Shown here: in pieces, positions 7,310 to 16,198 of the stretch | Numbering within the stretch: the stretch's first letter is position 1 | Layout: the number at the start of each line of letters is the position of its first letter | Source: an uncultured Bacillota bacterium | GTDB taxonomy: Bacteria > Bacillota > Clostridia > Oscillospirales > Oscillospiraceae | Direction of reading: 5' to 3' | Assembly (NCBI GenBank): GCA_947645675.1 | Contig: CANSDP010000014.1 | Coordinates: forward strand, 1-49,608 | Length of the DNA: 49,608 bases | Notes under the pieces: generated by a model | What the model was told of the DNA's origin: nothing | Databases searched by the model: none | What the model saw: the letters and a program-made list of their open reading frames with translations, nothing else | Program-made: the position numbers and the translations under genes

Positions 7310-8305
7310 ATGAAAATCACAGTCCTGGGCAGCGGCGCGTGGGGGACGGCGCTGGCGCTGCTGCTGGCGGAGAATGGCAGCGATGTCACCCTGTGGTCCT
7401 ACACGGAGGAGAAAACAAAAACCCTCCAGGATACCCGGGAGAGCCCCATGCTGAAGGGCGTCCCCCTGCCCCAGGAGCTGAAATTCACCAGCGATCTGGC
7501 CTCCGTTAGGGACAGCGGGCTGGTGGTGATGGCTACGCCCTCCTTCGCCGTGCGGTCCACGGCCCAGCGGCTCCGGGGGCTGGTGGACCCTGGGACCATC
7601 CTGGTGTCGGTGTCCAAGGGTATCGAGAAGGACTCCTCTCTGCTGCTGAGCCAGGTCATTGAGGAGGAGGTCCCGTGCCCGGTTGTGGTCCTCTCCGGGC
7701 CCTCCCACGCCGAGGAGGTAGGCCGGCATATCCCCACCGGGGTCGTAGCGGCCTCCGAGGACCTGGCGGCTGCGGAACAGGTTCAGGACCTGTTTATGAA
7801 TTCCCGCTTCCGGGTATACACCAGCGGCGACAGGGTTGGCACCGAGATCAGCGCCGCGCTGAAAAACGTCATTGCCCTGTGCGCCGGCTGCTGCGACGGC
7901 ATGGGCTATGGCGACAATACCAAGTCCCTGCTTATAACCCGGGGTCTGGCGGAGATGGCCCGGCTGGGGGTGGCCCTTGGGGGGCGGAAGGATACCTTCG
8001 CCGGTCTGGCCGGAGTGGGCGACCTGATCGCCACCTGCTGTTCCATGCACTCCCGGAACCGCCGGTGCGGCATTCTCATCGGCCAGGGCAGGCCCGTAGG
8101 CGAGGCCCTGCGGGAGGTCGGCGCGGTGGTGGAGGGCTACTACGCCGCCGACAACGCCCGCGCCCTGGCCCGGAAGGCGGGGGTGGATATGCCCATCGCC
8201 CAGGCGGCCTATGAGGTTCTCTATGAGGGCCGGGACGTCCACGCCGTGGTAGACGACCTGATGCAGCGGGCCAAGCGGTCCGAGAGGGATGAATCTTATT
8301 TATGA
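7310..8305 (+). CDS. gpsA: Glycerol-3-phosphate dehydrogenase [NAD(P)+]
   Basis: 331 aa. The Rossmann NAD(P)-binding motif VLGSGAWGTALA is at residues 5-16; SKGIEKDSS, SGPSHAEEV and the substrate/catalytic region AALKNVIALCAGCCDGMGYGDNTK are all characteristic of GpsA. It reduces dihydroxyacetone phosphate to sn-glycerol 3-phosphate for phospholipid synthesis in the cytosol. ATG 7310 with GGGAGGAA at 7296-7303 is chosen over the long upstream extension, which crosses the repeat. Its stop overlaps the start of the AlaX-like gene by four bases (ATGA). Confidence 0.96.
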   Translation: MKITVLGSGAWGTALALLLAENGSDVTLWSYTEEKTKTLQDTRESPMLKGVPLPQELKFTSDLASVRDSGLVVMATPSFAVRSTAQRLRGLVDPGTILVSVSKGIEKDSSLLLSQVIEEEVPCPVVVLSGPSHAEEVGRHIPTGVVAASEDLAAAEQVQDLFMNSRFRVYTSGDRVGTEISAALKNVIALCAGCCDGMGYGDNTKSLLITRGLAEMARLGVALGGRKDTFAGLAGVGDLIATCCSMHSRNRRCGILIGQGRPVGEALREVGAVVEGYYAADNARALARKAGVDMPIAQAAYEVLYEGRDVHAVVDDLMQRAKRSERDESYL

Positions 8306-9495
8306 CAGAAAAATTATACGAACAGGACGCCTTTCTGGTGAAATTTGAGGCAAAGGTCCTCTCCTGCGCTAAGGGTAAGAGGGGCTTTGACGTGATCCTC
8401 GACCGCACCGCCTTCTACCCTGAGGGGGGCGGTCAGCCCTATGACACCGGGCGGCTGGAGCTCCCCGGTGCCCGGGACAAGGTGAGGGTGCTGGAGGTCC
8501 ACAATCGGGAGGGCGAAATCGTCCATACCTGCAGCCACCCCCTGGAGGCGGGGACGGCGGTCACCGGCGTCATCGACTGGGACCGGCGGTTTGACCTGAT
8601 GCAGCAGCACTCGGGGGAGCATATTGTCTCCGGGCTGGCCCATTACCTGTGGGGCTGTGAGAATGTGGGCTTCCATATGGGGGCGGAGGTCATTACCATC
8701 GACTTCGACCGCCCTCTCACCGAGGAACAGTTTGCCCAGTTGGAGCGGACCGCCAACTGGCACCTCTGGCAGGTCAACGCGCCGGCGGAGATCACCTGCC
8801 CCTCCCCCCAGGAGCTGGAGAACATCCACTACCGGAGCAAAAAGAAGCTCACCGGACAGGTGCGCATCGTGACGTTCCCCGGGGCGGACTGCTGCGCCTG
8901 CTGCGGCACCCATGTGCGCTGCCCCGCCCAGGTGGGGCTGGTGAAGCTGCTGTCCATGCAGAAGCTCCGGGAGGGCGTCCGCATCGAGCTGGTCTGCGGC
9001 GGACGGGCCTTCCGCTATCTGGACCGGGCGCTGGAGCAGAACATCCAGGTCTCCCGTCTGCTGTCCGCCAAGGTATTCGAGACGGGGGCGGCGGTGGAGC
9101 GGCTGCTGAGGGAAAACGAGTCCCTCAAGTCCCGGCTGCTGGCCCTGGAGGAGAGCCGCTTCGCCGCTCTGGCGGAGCGGTACAGTCAGGCCGGCGACGT
9201 ACTCCTCTTTGAAGACGGGCTGTCCCCTGACGGACTGCGCCGGCTGTGTGACGCGGTGCTCCATACCTGCGGCGGACGGTGCGCCTGTTTCTCCGGAGAT
9301 GATTCCTCGGGGTATAAATATGCCGTTGGTCAACTTGGCGGAGACCTTCGAGGCCTCATAAAGGAGCTGAACCAGGCTCTGAACGGCCGGGGCGGCGGCA
9401 AGCCGGACTTTGTCCAGGGCTCTGTCCAGACCTCCCGGCAGGCGATCAGGACATTCTTCCAAGCTATCCTCAGTGAAGGGACGGAGCCGCTTTGA
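8302..9495 (+). CDS. AlaX-type alanyl-tRNA editing protein with DHHA1 domain
   Basis: 397 aa. The second additional (editing) domain of alanyl-tRNA synthetase is visible: the N-terminal FYPEGGGQPYDTG signature, zinc ligands His103 and His107 in QQHSGEH, and the CxxxH pair Cys200/His204 in CCGTHV. A coiled-coil-like segment (about 265-290) and a C-terminal DHHA1 domain with LGGDLRGLIKELNQALNGRGGGKPDFVQGS (about 345-375) follow. Without the synthetase domain, this is a free-standing trans-editing factor that hydrolyses Ser- or Gly-tRNA(Ala). It overlaps gpsA by 4 bases and the following gene by 4 (TTGA), indicating one transcript and coupled translation. Confidence 0.88.
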   Translation: MTEKLYEQDAFLVKFEAKVLSCAKGKRGFDVILDRTAFYPEGGGQPYDTGRLELPGARDKVRVLEVHNREGEIVHTCSHPLEAGTAVTGVIDWDRRFDLMQQHSGEHIVSGLAHYLWGCENVGFHMGAEVITIDFDRPLTEEQFAQLERTANWHLWQVNAPAEITCPSPQELENIHYRSKKKLTGQVRIVTFPGADCCACCGTHVRCPAQVGLVKLLSMQKLREGVRIELVCGGRAFRYLDRALEQNIQVSRLLSAKVFETGAAVERLLRENESLKSRLLALEESRFAALAERYSQAGDVLLFEDGLSPDGLRRLCDAVLHTCGGRCACFSGDDSSGYKYAVGQLGGDLRGLIKELNQALNGRGGGKPDFVQGSVQTSRQAIRTFFQAILSEGTEPL

Positions 9496-10064
9496 ACCGT
9501 ATTTTCTGTCTGGTAGGCAAGAGCTGCTCCGGCAAGGACACCCTCTACGCCCGCATCCTGGAACGCAATCCGGAGCTGGTCCCGGTCATCCTCCACACCA
9601 CCCGCCCCATGCGGCCAGGAGAGGTGGACGGCCAGACCTACCATTTCGTTACAGAGGAGCGGCTGCGCCAGTATGAGGAGGAGGGACAGGTCATCGAAAA
9701 GCGGGTGTATCAAACCACCCAGGGGCTGTGGACCTACTTCACCCTCCGATTCGAGCTGGACGCTGACCGCCTGCTTATCACCACCCTGGAGGGAGCCCGC
9801 GCCCTGATGAACTGCTACGGCCCGGAAGCCGTGGGGGTAATTTATCTCTTTGCAGACGACCGCACCCGGCTCCTGCGGTATATCGACCGGGAGAGCCGGC
9901 AGAAGCACCCTGACTACGCCGAGGTCTGCCGCCGTTTTCTTGCCGACCAGACCGACTTTTCCGAGGAGCGGCTGGCGCAATTTTCCCATCTGCACACCAT
10001 CAACACCGGGGCCGGAATCGAGGAATGCCTGGCGCAGTGGAACGCGCTGTACCGCCCGGAGTAA
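9492..10064 (+). CDS. Guanylate-kinase-like protein
   Basis: 190 aa from a TTG start that overlaps the preceding stop. The P-loop reads GKSCSGKDT (residues 9-17), and HTTRPMRPGEVDGQTYHFV matches the GMP-binding TTR.PR.GE.dG.dYhF block of guanylate kinases. After this point the match is loose: the usual E..-Y-G..YGT substrate segment appears as RVYQTTQGLWTY, and the usual DID.QG segment is replaced by TLEGARALMNCYG. It is therefore a diverged member and may not act on GMP. The weak start and overlap suggest low, coupled expression. A canonical gmk is expected elsewhere in the genome. Confidence 0.75.
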   Translation: MNRIFCLVGKSCSGKDTLYARILERNPELVPVILHTTRPMRPGEVDGQTYHFVTEERLRQYEEEGQVIEKRVYQTTQGLWTYFTLRFELDADRLLITTLEGARALMNCYGPEAVGVIYLFADDRTRLLRYIDRESRQKHPDYAEVCRRFLADQTDFSEERLAQFSHLHTINTGAGIEECLAQWNALYRPE

Positions 10065-10124
10065 CCCTCCGCTCCTCCGTCGCATAGGATATCACGGATT
10101 CTTATCCAACAGGAGGTGACTTCC

Positions 10125-10343
10125 ATGGTGACTATGCTGGCAACCGTCGTCCAGTCCTGGAATACCACCCAGGTGCTGGTCACCGACAACGCCAACGGGC
10201 AGCAGGTTCTGGTCAACACCAACCATAATACCGGCAATCTGAACCCCGGAGATCAGGTTCGCATCGTCTTTAACGGCGTGATGACCGCCAGTCTCCCGCC
10301 CCAGATTTCCGCCCAGAGTATCTGTGTGCAGCGCGTGTACTGA
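10125..10343 (+). CDS. Small protein of unknown function (72 aa)
   Basis: 72 aa starting MVTMLATVVQSWNTTQVLVT. The alternation of hydrophobic and polar residues with NANGQQVLVNT and GDQVRIVFNG turns suggests a small beta-barrel (OB-like) fold; this is inference. No signal peptide or membrane helix. A near-perfect AGGAGGTGA (10111-10119) sits 5 bases before the ATG, so it is probably well translated. It follows the guanylate-kinase-like gene by 60 bases and is closed by a strong terminator. I do not recognise a named family. Confidence 0.75.
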   Translation: MVTMLATVVQSWNTTQVLVTDNANGQQVLVNTNHNTGNLNPGDQVRIVFNGVMTASLPPQISAQSICVQRVY

Positions 10344-10348
10344 GTAAA

Positions 10349-10382
10349 TAACCGCCCCCCTCTTTCTTGAGGGGGGCGGTTC
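10349..10382. terminator. Bidirectional terminator
   Basis: AACCGCCCCCCTC pairs with GAGGGGGGCGGTT around a TTTCTT loop, a 13-bp stem lying between convergent genes. The T/A-containing flanks on both sides are modest. Confidence 0.8.
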
Positions 10383-10386
10383 CTGT

Positions 10387-11400
10387 TTATCCCTGGATGT
10401 GGGTCCAGTACTCCTGATAGTTGTCCTGCAGCAGCTGGGGGGTGTCCAGGCCGTAGGGACATTTGGCGGCACACTTGCCGCAGTGCAGGCAGTTCTCGAT
10501 TTTCTTCATCTCGCCCTGCCAGTAGTCATTAAGCCACTCGGCGGCGGGGGCCCGGCGGGCCATCAGGTTAATGCGGGCGCACTGGTTGATCTGGATACCG
10601 GCGGGGCAGGGCATGCAGTAGCCGCAGCCCCGGCAGAAGCTGCCCGTGAGCTCGGCCCGGTCCTTCTCAATGAGGGCGAGCCGCTCCTCCGTCATGGCGG
10701 GGGCGTCGGGGACGCAGGAGAGGAACTGGTCCAGCTCCCACTCATACTGGACACCCCAGATGGGCACCACGATGGGCTGCTGGGCCATAAAGGCGGCGGC
10801 GGCTGTGCCGTCCCGGAGCAGCCCCCCCGCCATCCCTTTCATAGCCACAAAACCCATGCCCGCCCTCTCGCACATCTCCACCAGCTCCTGCTCCTGAGGG
10901 CCGGACAGGTAGCTGTAGGGGAACTGGAGGGTGGCATACAGTCCGGAATCAATGGCCTCTCGGGCCACTGCCAGGCGGTGGTTGGTGATGCCGATGTGGC
11001 GAATCTTGCCCTGGGCCTGGGCCTCCAGGGCGGCGTCGTACAGGCCGTCCTCCCCGCCGGGCTTGGGGCAGAAGGCGGGGTTGTGGAACTGATAGATGTC
11101 GATATAGTCGGTGTTCAAAAGGCGCAGGCTGGTCTCCAGATGCTCCCACATACCCTCGGCGGTCTGAGCGCCGGTCTTGGTGGCAATCACTACTTTTTCC
11201 CGCATACCGGAGAAGGCGTATCCCACCTTCTCCTCACTGTCGGAGTAGGCCCGGGCGGTGTCAAAGTAGTTCATTCCCCCGTCCACCGCCTTGTGGAGCA
11301 GATAGGCGGCCTCCTCCTTCGTCACCCGCTGAATGGGCAGACAGCCGAAGCCATTTTTCTCAATTTTGATACCTGTATTTCCTAATGTAATCGTAGCCAT
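10387..11400 (-). CDS. Aldo/keto reductase with C-terminal ferredoxin-type [4Fe-4S] motifs
   Basis: 337 aa. The aldo/keto reductase barrel is seen from the N terminus (LGNTGIKIEKNGFGCLPI, then NYFDTARAYSDSE, with Asp and Tyr of the catalytic set, and IATKTG). Cys clusters CRGCGYCMPCPAGI (about 260) and CLHCGKCAAKCPYGLD (about 310) are two ferredoxin-type motifs, as in the clostridial AKR/4Fe-4S subfamily. The protein is cytosolic; its substrate is unknown. The first 13 codons of the open frame are dropped because ATG 11400 has GAGAAGGAG just upstream. It lies 13 bases after the SLH-peptidase gene, so the two may share a transcript. Confidence 0.88.
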   Translation of the reverse strand: MATITLGNTGIKIEKNGFGCLPIQRVTKEEAAYLLHKAVDGGMNYFDTARAYSDSEEKVGYAFSGMREKVVIATKTGAQTAEGMWEHLETSLRLLNTDYIDIYQFHNPAFCPKPGGEDGLYDAALEAQAQGKIRHIGITNHRLAVAREAIDSGLYATLQFPYSYLSGPQEQELVEMCERAGMGFVAMKGMAGGLLRDGTAAAAFMAQQPIVVPIWGVQYEWELDQFLSCVPDAPAMTEERLALIEKDRAELTGSFCRGCGYCMPCPAGIQINQCARINLMARRAPAAEWLNDYWQGEMKKIENCLHCGKCAAKCPYGLDTPQLLQDNYQEYWTHIQG

Positions 11401-11413
11401 AAAAACTCCTTCT

Positions 11414-13417
11414 CTACTTGTAATAAAGCTCCAGCTCATACAGGCGGACCGTTCCGTCTCCTGTTCGGTTTGGTTTTATAATGTCCAGCCAGATGTGTTG
11501 CGTTTTCACTGGGGAGATTGTGCGAGTTGTAATGTCCTTGGTATTGTTGTCTACCGTTTCGAGCTTACACCACTTACTTTCCTCACTATCCCAATAGTAC
11601 AATCGCCAGGATACCGTGTTTTTCCGGCTGTCTCCCTGACTGCCTTCGTGATAAAGCCGGTAGGTATTAATAGTTACTGGCCTTTTCAATTCAATGGAAA
11701 TGATGTGCCGTGCGTCCACATTCAGTCCCTCGCGGCTCTTCACATCCTCCTTTGAGGCCGACCACTTTGTTGAATAATCACCATCAATTACATGCTGGCT
11801 TTTTACTTCCTCCGAGGTCTCGCCAGATACCCTGTAGACCGACGCCTGTGTGCAGAGGTTGTAATCGCCTCTGGCGGGGTAGTCAGGATTCGGTACTCCT
11901 GGTAGATTTTCTGTTATAAAATTGTCCGCATAGCCGGAAAATCCATCAAATATCCACGTGCCGGCGTTCAGTTCCTTGACATATTGCTGGCGAAGCAGCT
12001 CAATATTGGCATATCCTGTAATCTGCTGAACCACCGCGTTAAAGTCCGCGTCGTTCTGATCGGGCCCGCCATCACTATGAATCTGACCGGTCCGCATCGC
12101 TCGGTGGAGAGAATCCACTAAGCCATAGCCCGTCTTTGTCGTGGGATATTTTTCATCCAGATAGGCAAGGAACCAGGGCATCTTAGAGCTTGCTTTCTCA
12201 TTATCATAGGCAAAAACATGTAACGATTTTTCATCCAGCTCATAATACTGCTCCATCATCGAATATTCACTGTCCGCCCAGGCGCAGTAACGGAAATAGC
12301 CGTAATCCGCGATGGCTTCCACCCACCAGGTGCTTTTAAACTGAGGATAATGGTTGGTCGCAACATGGGACACTTCATGGGACAGGAGACCCGGGTTCCA
12401 AGGCTCGCTGTTTATGACCTCAATGGAAAACCTGATACTACAGTCTAAGCGCTGGCAGATACCATCATAGCCGTATGAGGTATCCCCCAAAGCCATGGTC
12501 CCCTTCTTCTGATCAATGATCAGGTCCTCCTGCGGGACCATCCTCAACGCAACATGCTTATTCACGTTCGCATTCCCCCATCTGGCCCACAGCCGGGGGA
12601 ATATGGTGTGAAACGCTTCCTCATAGCCCTCCTTGTACCCTTCCGGGACCACGCCGTCCCATTCTCCCACAAACTCAATTTGGAAAGCCCTGGGGTCGTT
12701 CTGGCTGGTTTTCAGCTTTTCCGCCGCCTTGGCATAGAGCACCGCCGCGCTGGCCCGGGTGACCTGGCCGCTCCCCGCGAAGGTCCCCGCCTCATCCACG
12801 CCGGACATGACTCCCATGGCGTATATGCTGGGCACATAATATGCCTGGATTTTATTTCCCCAGTTGTCCTCTTGGGCCTCCACATCAGCCCAGTCCCCAA
12901 TGGAGGCGGCGGCCTTTTCCCGCTCCCCGTCGTCCGGGAGGACGACGCACTTGTCATCCATCAGGCGGACCAGCACCTTCGCCGCGGTATAGCGGTCAAT
13001 TGGCTTACCGGCATCCCGCATCAGCTGATCCAGGGATTCTGTCACAATCCCCCGGTCGACCGCCACCCGAACGGCGGGAGCATACCAGGGGCCGTCCTTG
13101 CTGGTCCTCGCCAGCTCATCCGGGTAGAAGGCGTTCACCAGCATGGTCAAAAGCTGTCCGCAGGTCATGTACTCGTCAGGGGCGAACAAACCGGTCCCGG
13201 CGGCGGGATCACCCCCGATCCCCACCATCGCCCCGTCCTGATACGCCCGCTCCACATACGCGAACGCCCAGTGGCCGTCAGGCACATCCTGGAAATGGGC
13301 GGAGTCCGCCTCCCCATGGGCAAAAGCCGGAGTGCCGCCGAGCAGCACCAGTGCGGCTAACACCATGCTGAGAAACCGCGCCGCACCGTTTTGAGAAACC
13401 ATACCTCGCCTTTTCAT
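11414..13417 (-). CDS. Exported SLH-domain protein with basic-secretory-protein (BSP) metallopeptidase domain
   Basis: 667 aa. A signal peptide is clear (FLSMVLAALVLLGGTPAFA, cleavage after about residue 33). Three S-layer homology segments follow (about 42-98, 108-155 and 180-232), which anchor proteins to wall polymers. The middle domain carries HEVSHVATNHY (zinc ligands His347, His351, His356, catalytic Glu348) and WWVEAIADYGYF (364-375), the hallmarks of the plant-type basic secretory protein peptidase family (PF04450). The C-terminal ~140 residues look like a discoidin/F5-8C carbohydrate-binding domain (HVIDGDYSTKWSA, IELKRPVTINTYRLY). ATG 13417 with AAGGAGG upstream is preferred over 13441. 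The gene is less GC-rich than its neighbours, consistent with lateral origin. Confidence 0.85.
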   Translation of the reverse strand: MKRRGMVSQNGAARFLSMVLAALVLLGGTPAFAHGEADSAHFQDVPDGHWAFAYVERAYQDGAMVGIGGDPAAGTGLFAPDEYMTCGQLLTMLVNAFYPDELARTSKDGPWYAPAVRVAVDRGIVTESLDQLMRDAGKPIDRYTAAKVLVRLMDDKCVVLPDDGEREKAAASIGDWADVEAQEDNWGNKIQAYYVPSIYAMGVMSGVDEAGTFAGSGQVTRASAAVLYAKAAEKLKTSQNDPRAFQIEFVGEWDGVVPEGYKEGYEEAFHTIFPRLWARWGNANVNKHVALRMVPQEDLIIDQKKGTMALGDTSYGYDGICQRLDCSIRFSIEVINSEPWNPGLLSHEVSHVATNHYPQFKSTWWVEAIADYGYFRYCAWADSEYSMMEQYYELDEKSLHVFAYDNEKASSKMPWFLAYLDEKYPTTKTGYGLVDSLHRAMRTGQIHSDGGPDQNDADFNAVVQQITGYANIELLRQQYVKELNAGTWIFDGFSGYADNFITENLPGVPNPDYPARGDYNLCTQASVYRVSGETSEEVKSQHVIDGDYSTKWSASKEDVKSREGLNVDARHIISIELKRPVTINTYRLYHEGSQGDSRKNTVSWRLYYWDSEESKWCKLETVDNNTKDITTRTISPVKTQHIWLDIIKPNRTGDGTVRLYELELYYK

Positions 13418-13468
13418 AAACAGCCTCCTTTTTTCTTCCATTCCGTTTCAAAATCCTTACTATTGTAT

Positions 13469-13496
13469 AGTTTACCACCTTTCTATATATTGTCAA
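13469..13496 (-). promoter_or_regulatory. Promoter of the SLH/BSP protein gene
   Basis: On the minus strand a consensus TTGACA (13491-13496) and TAAACT (13469-13474) are 16 bp apart, leaving a leader of about 45 bases. Confidence 0.6.
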
Positions 13497-13510
13497 TCCC
13501 CGTATTCGTT

Positions 13511-13548
13511 AAAATGCCCACCCGGTCATGCGTCCGGGTGGGCATTTG
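13511..13548 (-). terminator. Terminator of valS
   Basis: Minus-strand stem AAATGCCCACCCGG/CCGGGTGGGCATTT followed by TTAACG lies 15 bases past the valS stop and before the next promoter. Confidence 0.8.
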
Positions 13549-13561
13549 CTTCTGTTCAGGG

Positions 13562-16198
13562 TCACATCCCCTTCAACTGCTCCTCCAGCTTAGCCACCAG
13601 CTCGGTGAGCTGAGCGGCCCGCTCCTTCTCGGCTTCCACCACCTGGGCGGGAGCCTTGTTGACAAAGCCGGGGTTATTCAGCTTGGCGTTCAGCTTCTCC
13701 AGCTCGGCGGACTGCTTTTTCAGCTCCTTCTCCATCCGGGCCTTCTCCTTGGCCAGGTCCACCAGCTCGCCCAGAGGGATAAACAGCTGAGCGGCATGGG
13801 TGACCACAGCCACCATCCCGGCGGCGTCGGGGGCCTGCCCTGCGGGGACGACCTCCACCTCGCTGGCGTAGGCCAGCTTTTTCAGGAAGGGCACGCCCAG
13901 GGTAAAGACCTCTCCCTCTCCGGTGGCTACGGTGAGCCGGGCCTTTTTGGAGGGGGGCACGTTCATCTCGTTGCGCCGGGCGCGGACCGCCCGGATGGCG
14001 TCCATAATCAGCTCCATGGCCTTCTCCTCTGCCGGGAAGTCCATAGCGTTGGAGGCCGCGGGCCAGTCCTGGAGCATGAGGAAGTCACCCTCATGGGGCA
14101 GGGCCTGCCAGATTTCCTCGGTAATAAAGGGCATAAAGGGGTGGAGCAGCTTGAGCATCTCGGTGAGCACCCAGCACAGCACCTGCTGAGCCCTCACCTT
14201 GCTGTCCTCGTCCTCCCCCTGGAGGCGGGTCTTGGTCAGCTCGATATACCAATCGCAGTAGTCGTCCCAGATGAAGTCATAGATCTTCTGGGCGGCGACG
14301 CCCAGCTCATACCGGTCCATGTTCTCGGTGATCTCGGCCACGGCCCGGTTCAGCTTGGACAGGATCCACTTGTCCTCCAGCTCCAGCTTCTCCGGAAGCT
14401 CGCACTTGTCGATGGTGAGATTCATCATCAGGAAGCGGCTGGCGTTCCAGATTTTGTTGGCAAAGTTGCGCATGGCCTCGCACCGCTCAGTGAAAAAGCG
14501 CATGTCGTTGCCCGGGCTGTTGCCGGTGACCAGATTGAAGCGCAGGGCGTCGGCGCCGTACTTGTCGGCGATCTCCAGGGGCTCGATGCCGTTGCCCAGA
14601 GACTTGGACATCTTCCGGCCCTTGTCGTCCCGAATCAGACCGTGGATGAACACAGTGTGGAAGGGGGGCTTGTTGGTGTGCGCGCAGCCGGAGAAGATCA
14701 TCCGGGCCACCCAGAAGAAGATGATGTCGTAGGCGGTAACCAGCACGTCGGTGGGGTAGAAATACTTGAAATCCTCACTGTTTTCGTCGGGCCAGCCCAG
14801 GGTGGAGAAGGGCCACAGGGCGGAGGAGAACCATGTGTCCAGCACATCGGGGTCCCGCTCGATATTCTTGGATTTGCACTTTTCACACTCGCAGGGGTCC
14901 TCCTCGCTAACGGTCATGTGACCGCAGTCCGCACAGTACCAGGCGGGAATCTGGTGGCCCCACCAGAGCTGGCGGCTGATGCACCAGTCGTGGACATTCT
15001 CCATCCAGTTGGTATAGGTCTTGGCGAAGCGGTCGGGGACGAATTTGATCTCCCCCTCGTTGACCACCCGCAGGGCCTCCTTAGCCAGGGGCTCCATCCG
15101 GACGAACCACTGGGCAGAGATGAGGGGCTCCACGTCGCTGTGGCAGCGGTAGCAGGTGCCCACGTTGTGGGAGTAGGGCTCAATCTTCTCCATCAGCCCC
15201 AGGGCCTCCAGGTCGGCCACCACGGCCTTCCGGGCCTCATACCGGTCCATCCCCTCATATTTGCCGCCGTTGGCGTTGACCACGCCGCTGTCGTCCAGCA
15301 CTCGGATGGTCTCCAGGTTGTGGCGCAGGCCCACCTCGAAGTCGTTGGGGTCGTGGGCGGGGGTCATCTTCACGCAGCCGGTGCCGAAGTCCATCTCCAC
15401 GTAGTCGTCAGCCACGATGGGAATCTCCCGGTCCATCAGGGGCAGGATACATGTCTTGCCCACCAGGTGCTTGTACCGCTCGTCGTTGGGGTTGACGGCC
15501 ACGCCGGTGTCGCCCATCATGGTCTCAGGCCGGGTGGTGGCAACCACCAGGTAGCCGGAGCCGTCGGCCAGGGGGTAGCGCATGTGCCACAGGTGGCCGG
15601 GCTTGTCCTGATACTCCACCTCCGCGTCGGACAAGGCGGTAACGCAGTGGGGACACCAGTTGATGATCCGGGACCCCTTGTAGATCAGGTCCTTCTGATA
15701 GAGGGAGACAAACACATGGCGCACCGCCCGGGAGAGGCCCTCGTCCATGGTGAAGCGGGAGCGCTCCCAGTCGGCGGAGATGCCCAGCTTCTTCTGCTGC
15801 TGGACGATGCGGGCGCCGTATTTGGCCTTCCAGTCCCACACCCGCTCCAGGAACTTCTCCCGGCCCAGGTCGTAGCGGCTCAGGCCCTCGTTGTTGCGCA
15901 ACTCCTCCTCCACCTTCACCTGGGTGGCGATGCCGGCGTGGTCGGTGCCGGGGAGGTACAGGGCGGCGTAGCCCTGCATCCGCTTGTAGCGGATGAGCAT
16001 GTCCTGGAGGGAGTCGTCCATGGCGTGCCCCATGTGGAGCTGGCCGGTGACGTTGGGGGGAGGCATAACGATGGTGAAGGGCTTCTTCTTGGGATCACGG
16101 CGGCCCTTGAAGCAGCCGCTCCTCTCCCAGGTCTCATAGATGCGGGCCTCCACCTCCTGGGGCTCATAGACCTTCGGCAGTTCTTTTTTCATGTTCAT
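13562..16198 (-). CDS. valS: Valyl-tRNA synthetase
   Basis: 878 aa, the usual length. Class I signatures: PPPNVTGQLHMGHAMDD (HMGH at residues 55-58) and KMSKSLGNG. The CP1 editing region includes WYCADCGH and CECEKCKSK cysteine pairs, and the C-terminal coiled coil (KEKARMEKELKKQSAELEKL) is the ValS-specific arm. It charges tRNA(Val). Two starts are possible: ATG 16198 overlaps the upstream stop (ATGA), while ATG 16192 has the better spacing from AGGAG. The gene is second after a T-box leader and a small membrane protein gene, so valine-tRNA charging should control both. Confidence 0.97.
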   Translation of the reverse strand: MNMKKELPKVYEPQEVEARIYETWERSGCFKGRRDPKKKPFTIVMPPPNVTGQLHMGHAMDDSLQDMLIRYKRMQGYAALYLPGTDHAGIATQVKVEEELRNNEGLSRYDLGREKFLERVWDWKAKYGARIVQQQKKLGISADWERSRFTMDEGLSRAVRHVFVSLYQKDLIYKGSRIINWCPHCVTALSDAEVEYQDKPGHLWHMRYPLADGSGYLVVATTRPETMMGDTGVAVNPNDERYKHLVGKTCILPLMDREIPIVADDYVEMDFGTGCVKMTPAHDPNDFEVGLRHNLETIRVLDDSGVVNANGGKYEGMDRYEARKAVVADLEALGLMEKIEPYSHNVGTCYRCHSDVEPLISAQWFVRMEPLAKEALRVVNEGEIKFVPDRFAKTYTNWMENVHDWCISRQLWWGHQIPAWYCADCGHMTVSEEDPCECEKCKSKNIERDPDVLDTWFSSALWPFSTLGWPDENSEDFKYFYPTDVLVTAYDIIFFWVARMIFSGCAHTNKPPFHTVFIHGLIRDDKGRKMSKSLGNGIEPLEIADKYGADALRFNLVTGNSPGNDMRFFTERCEAMRNFANKIWNASRFLMMNLTIDKCELPEKLELEDKWILSKLNRAVAEITENMDRYELGVAAQKIYDFIWDDYCDWYIELTKTRLQGEDEDSKVRAQQVLCWVLTEMLKLLHPFMPFITEEIWQALPHEGDFLMLQDWPAASNAMDFPAEEKAMELIMDAIRAVRARRNEMNVPPSKKARLTVATGEGEVFTLGVPFLKKLAYASEVEVVPAGQAPDAAGMVAVVTHAAQLFIPLGELVDLAKEKARMEKELKKQSAELEKLNAKLNNPGFVNKAPAQVVEAEKERAAQLTELVAKLEEQLKGM

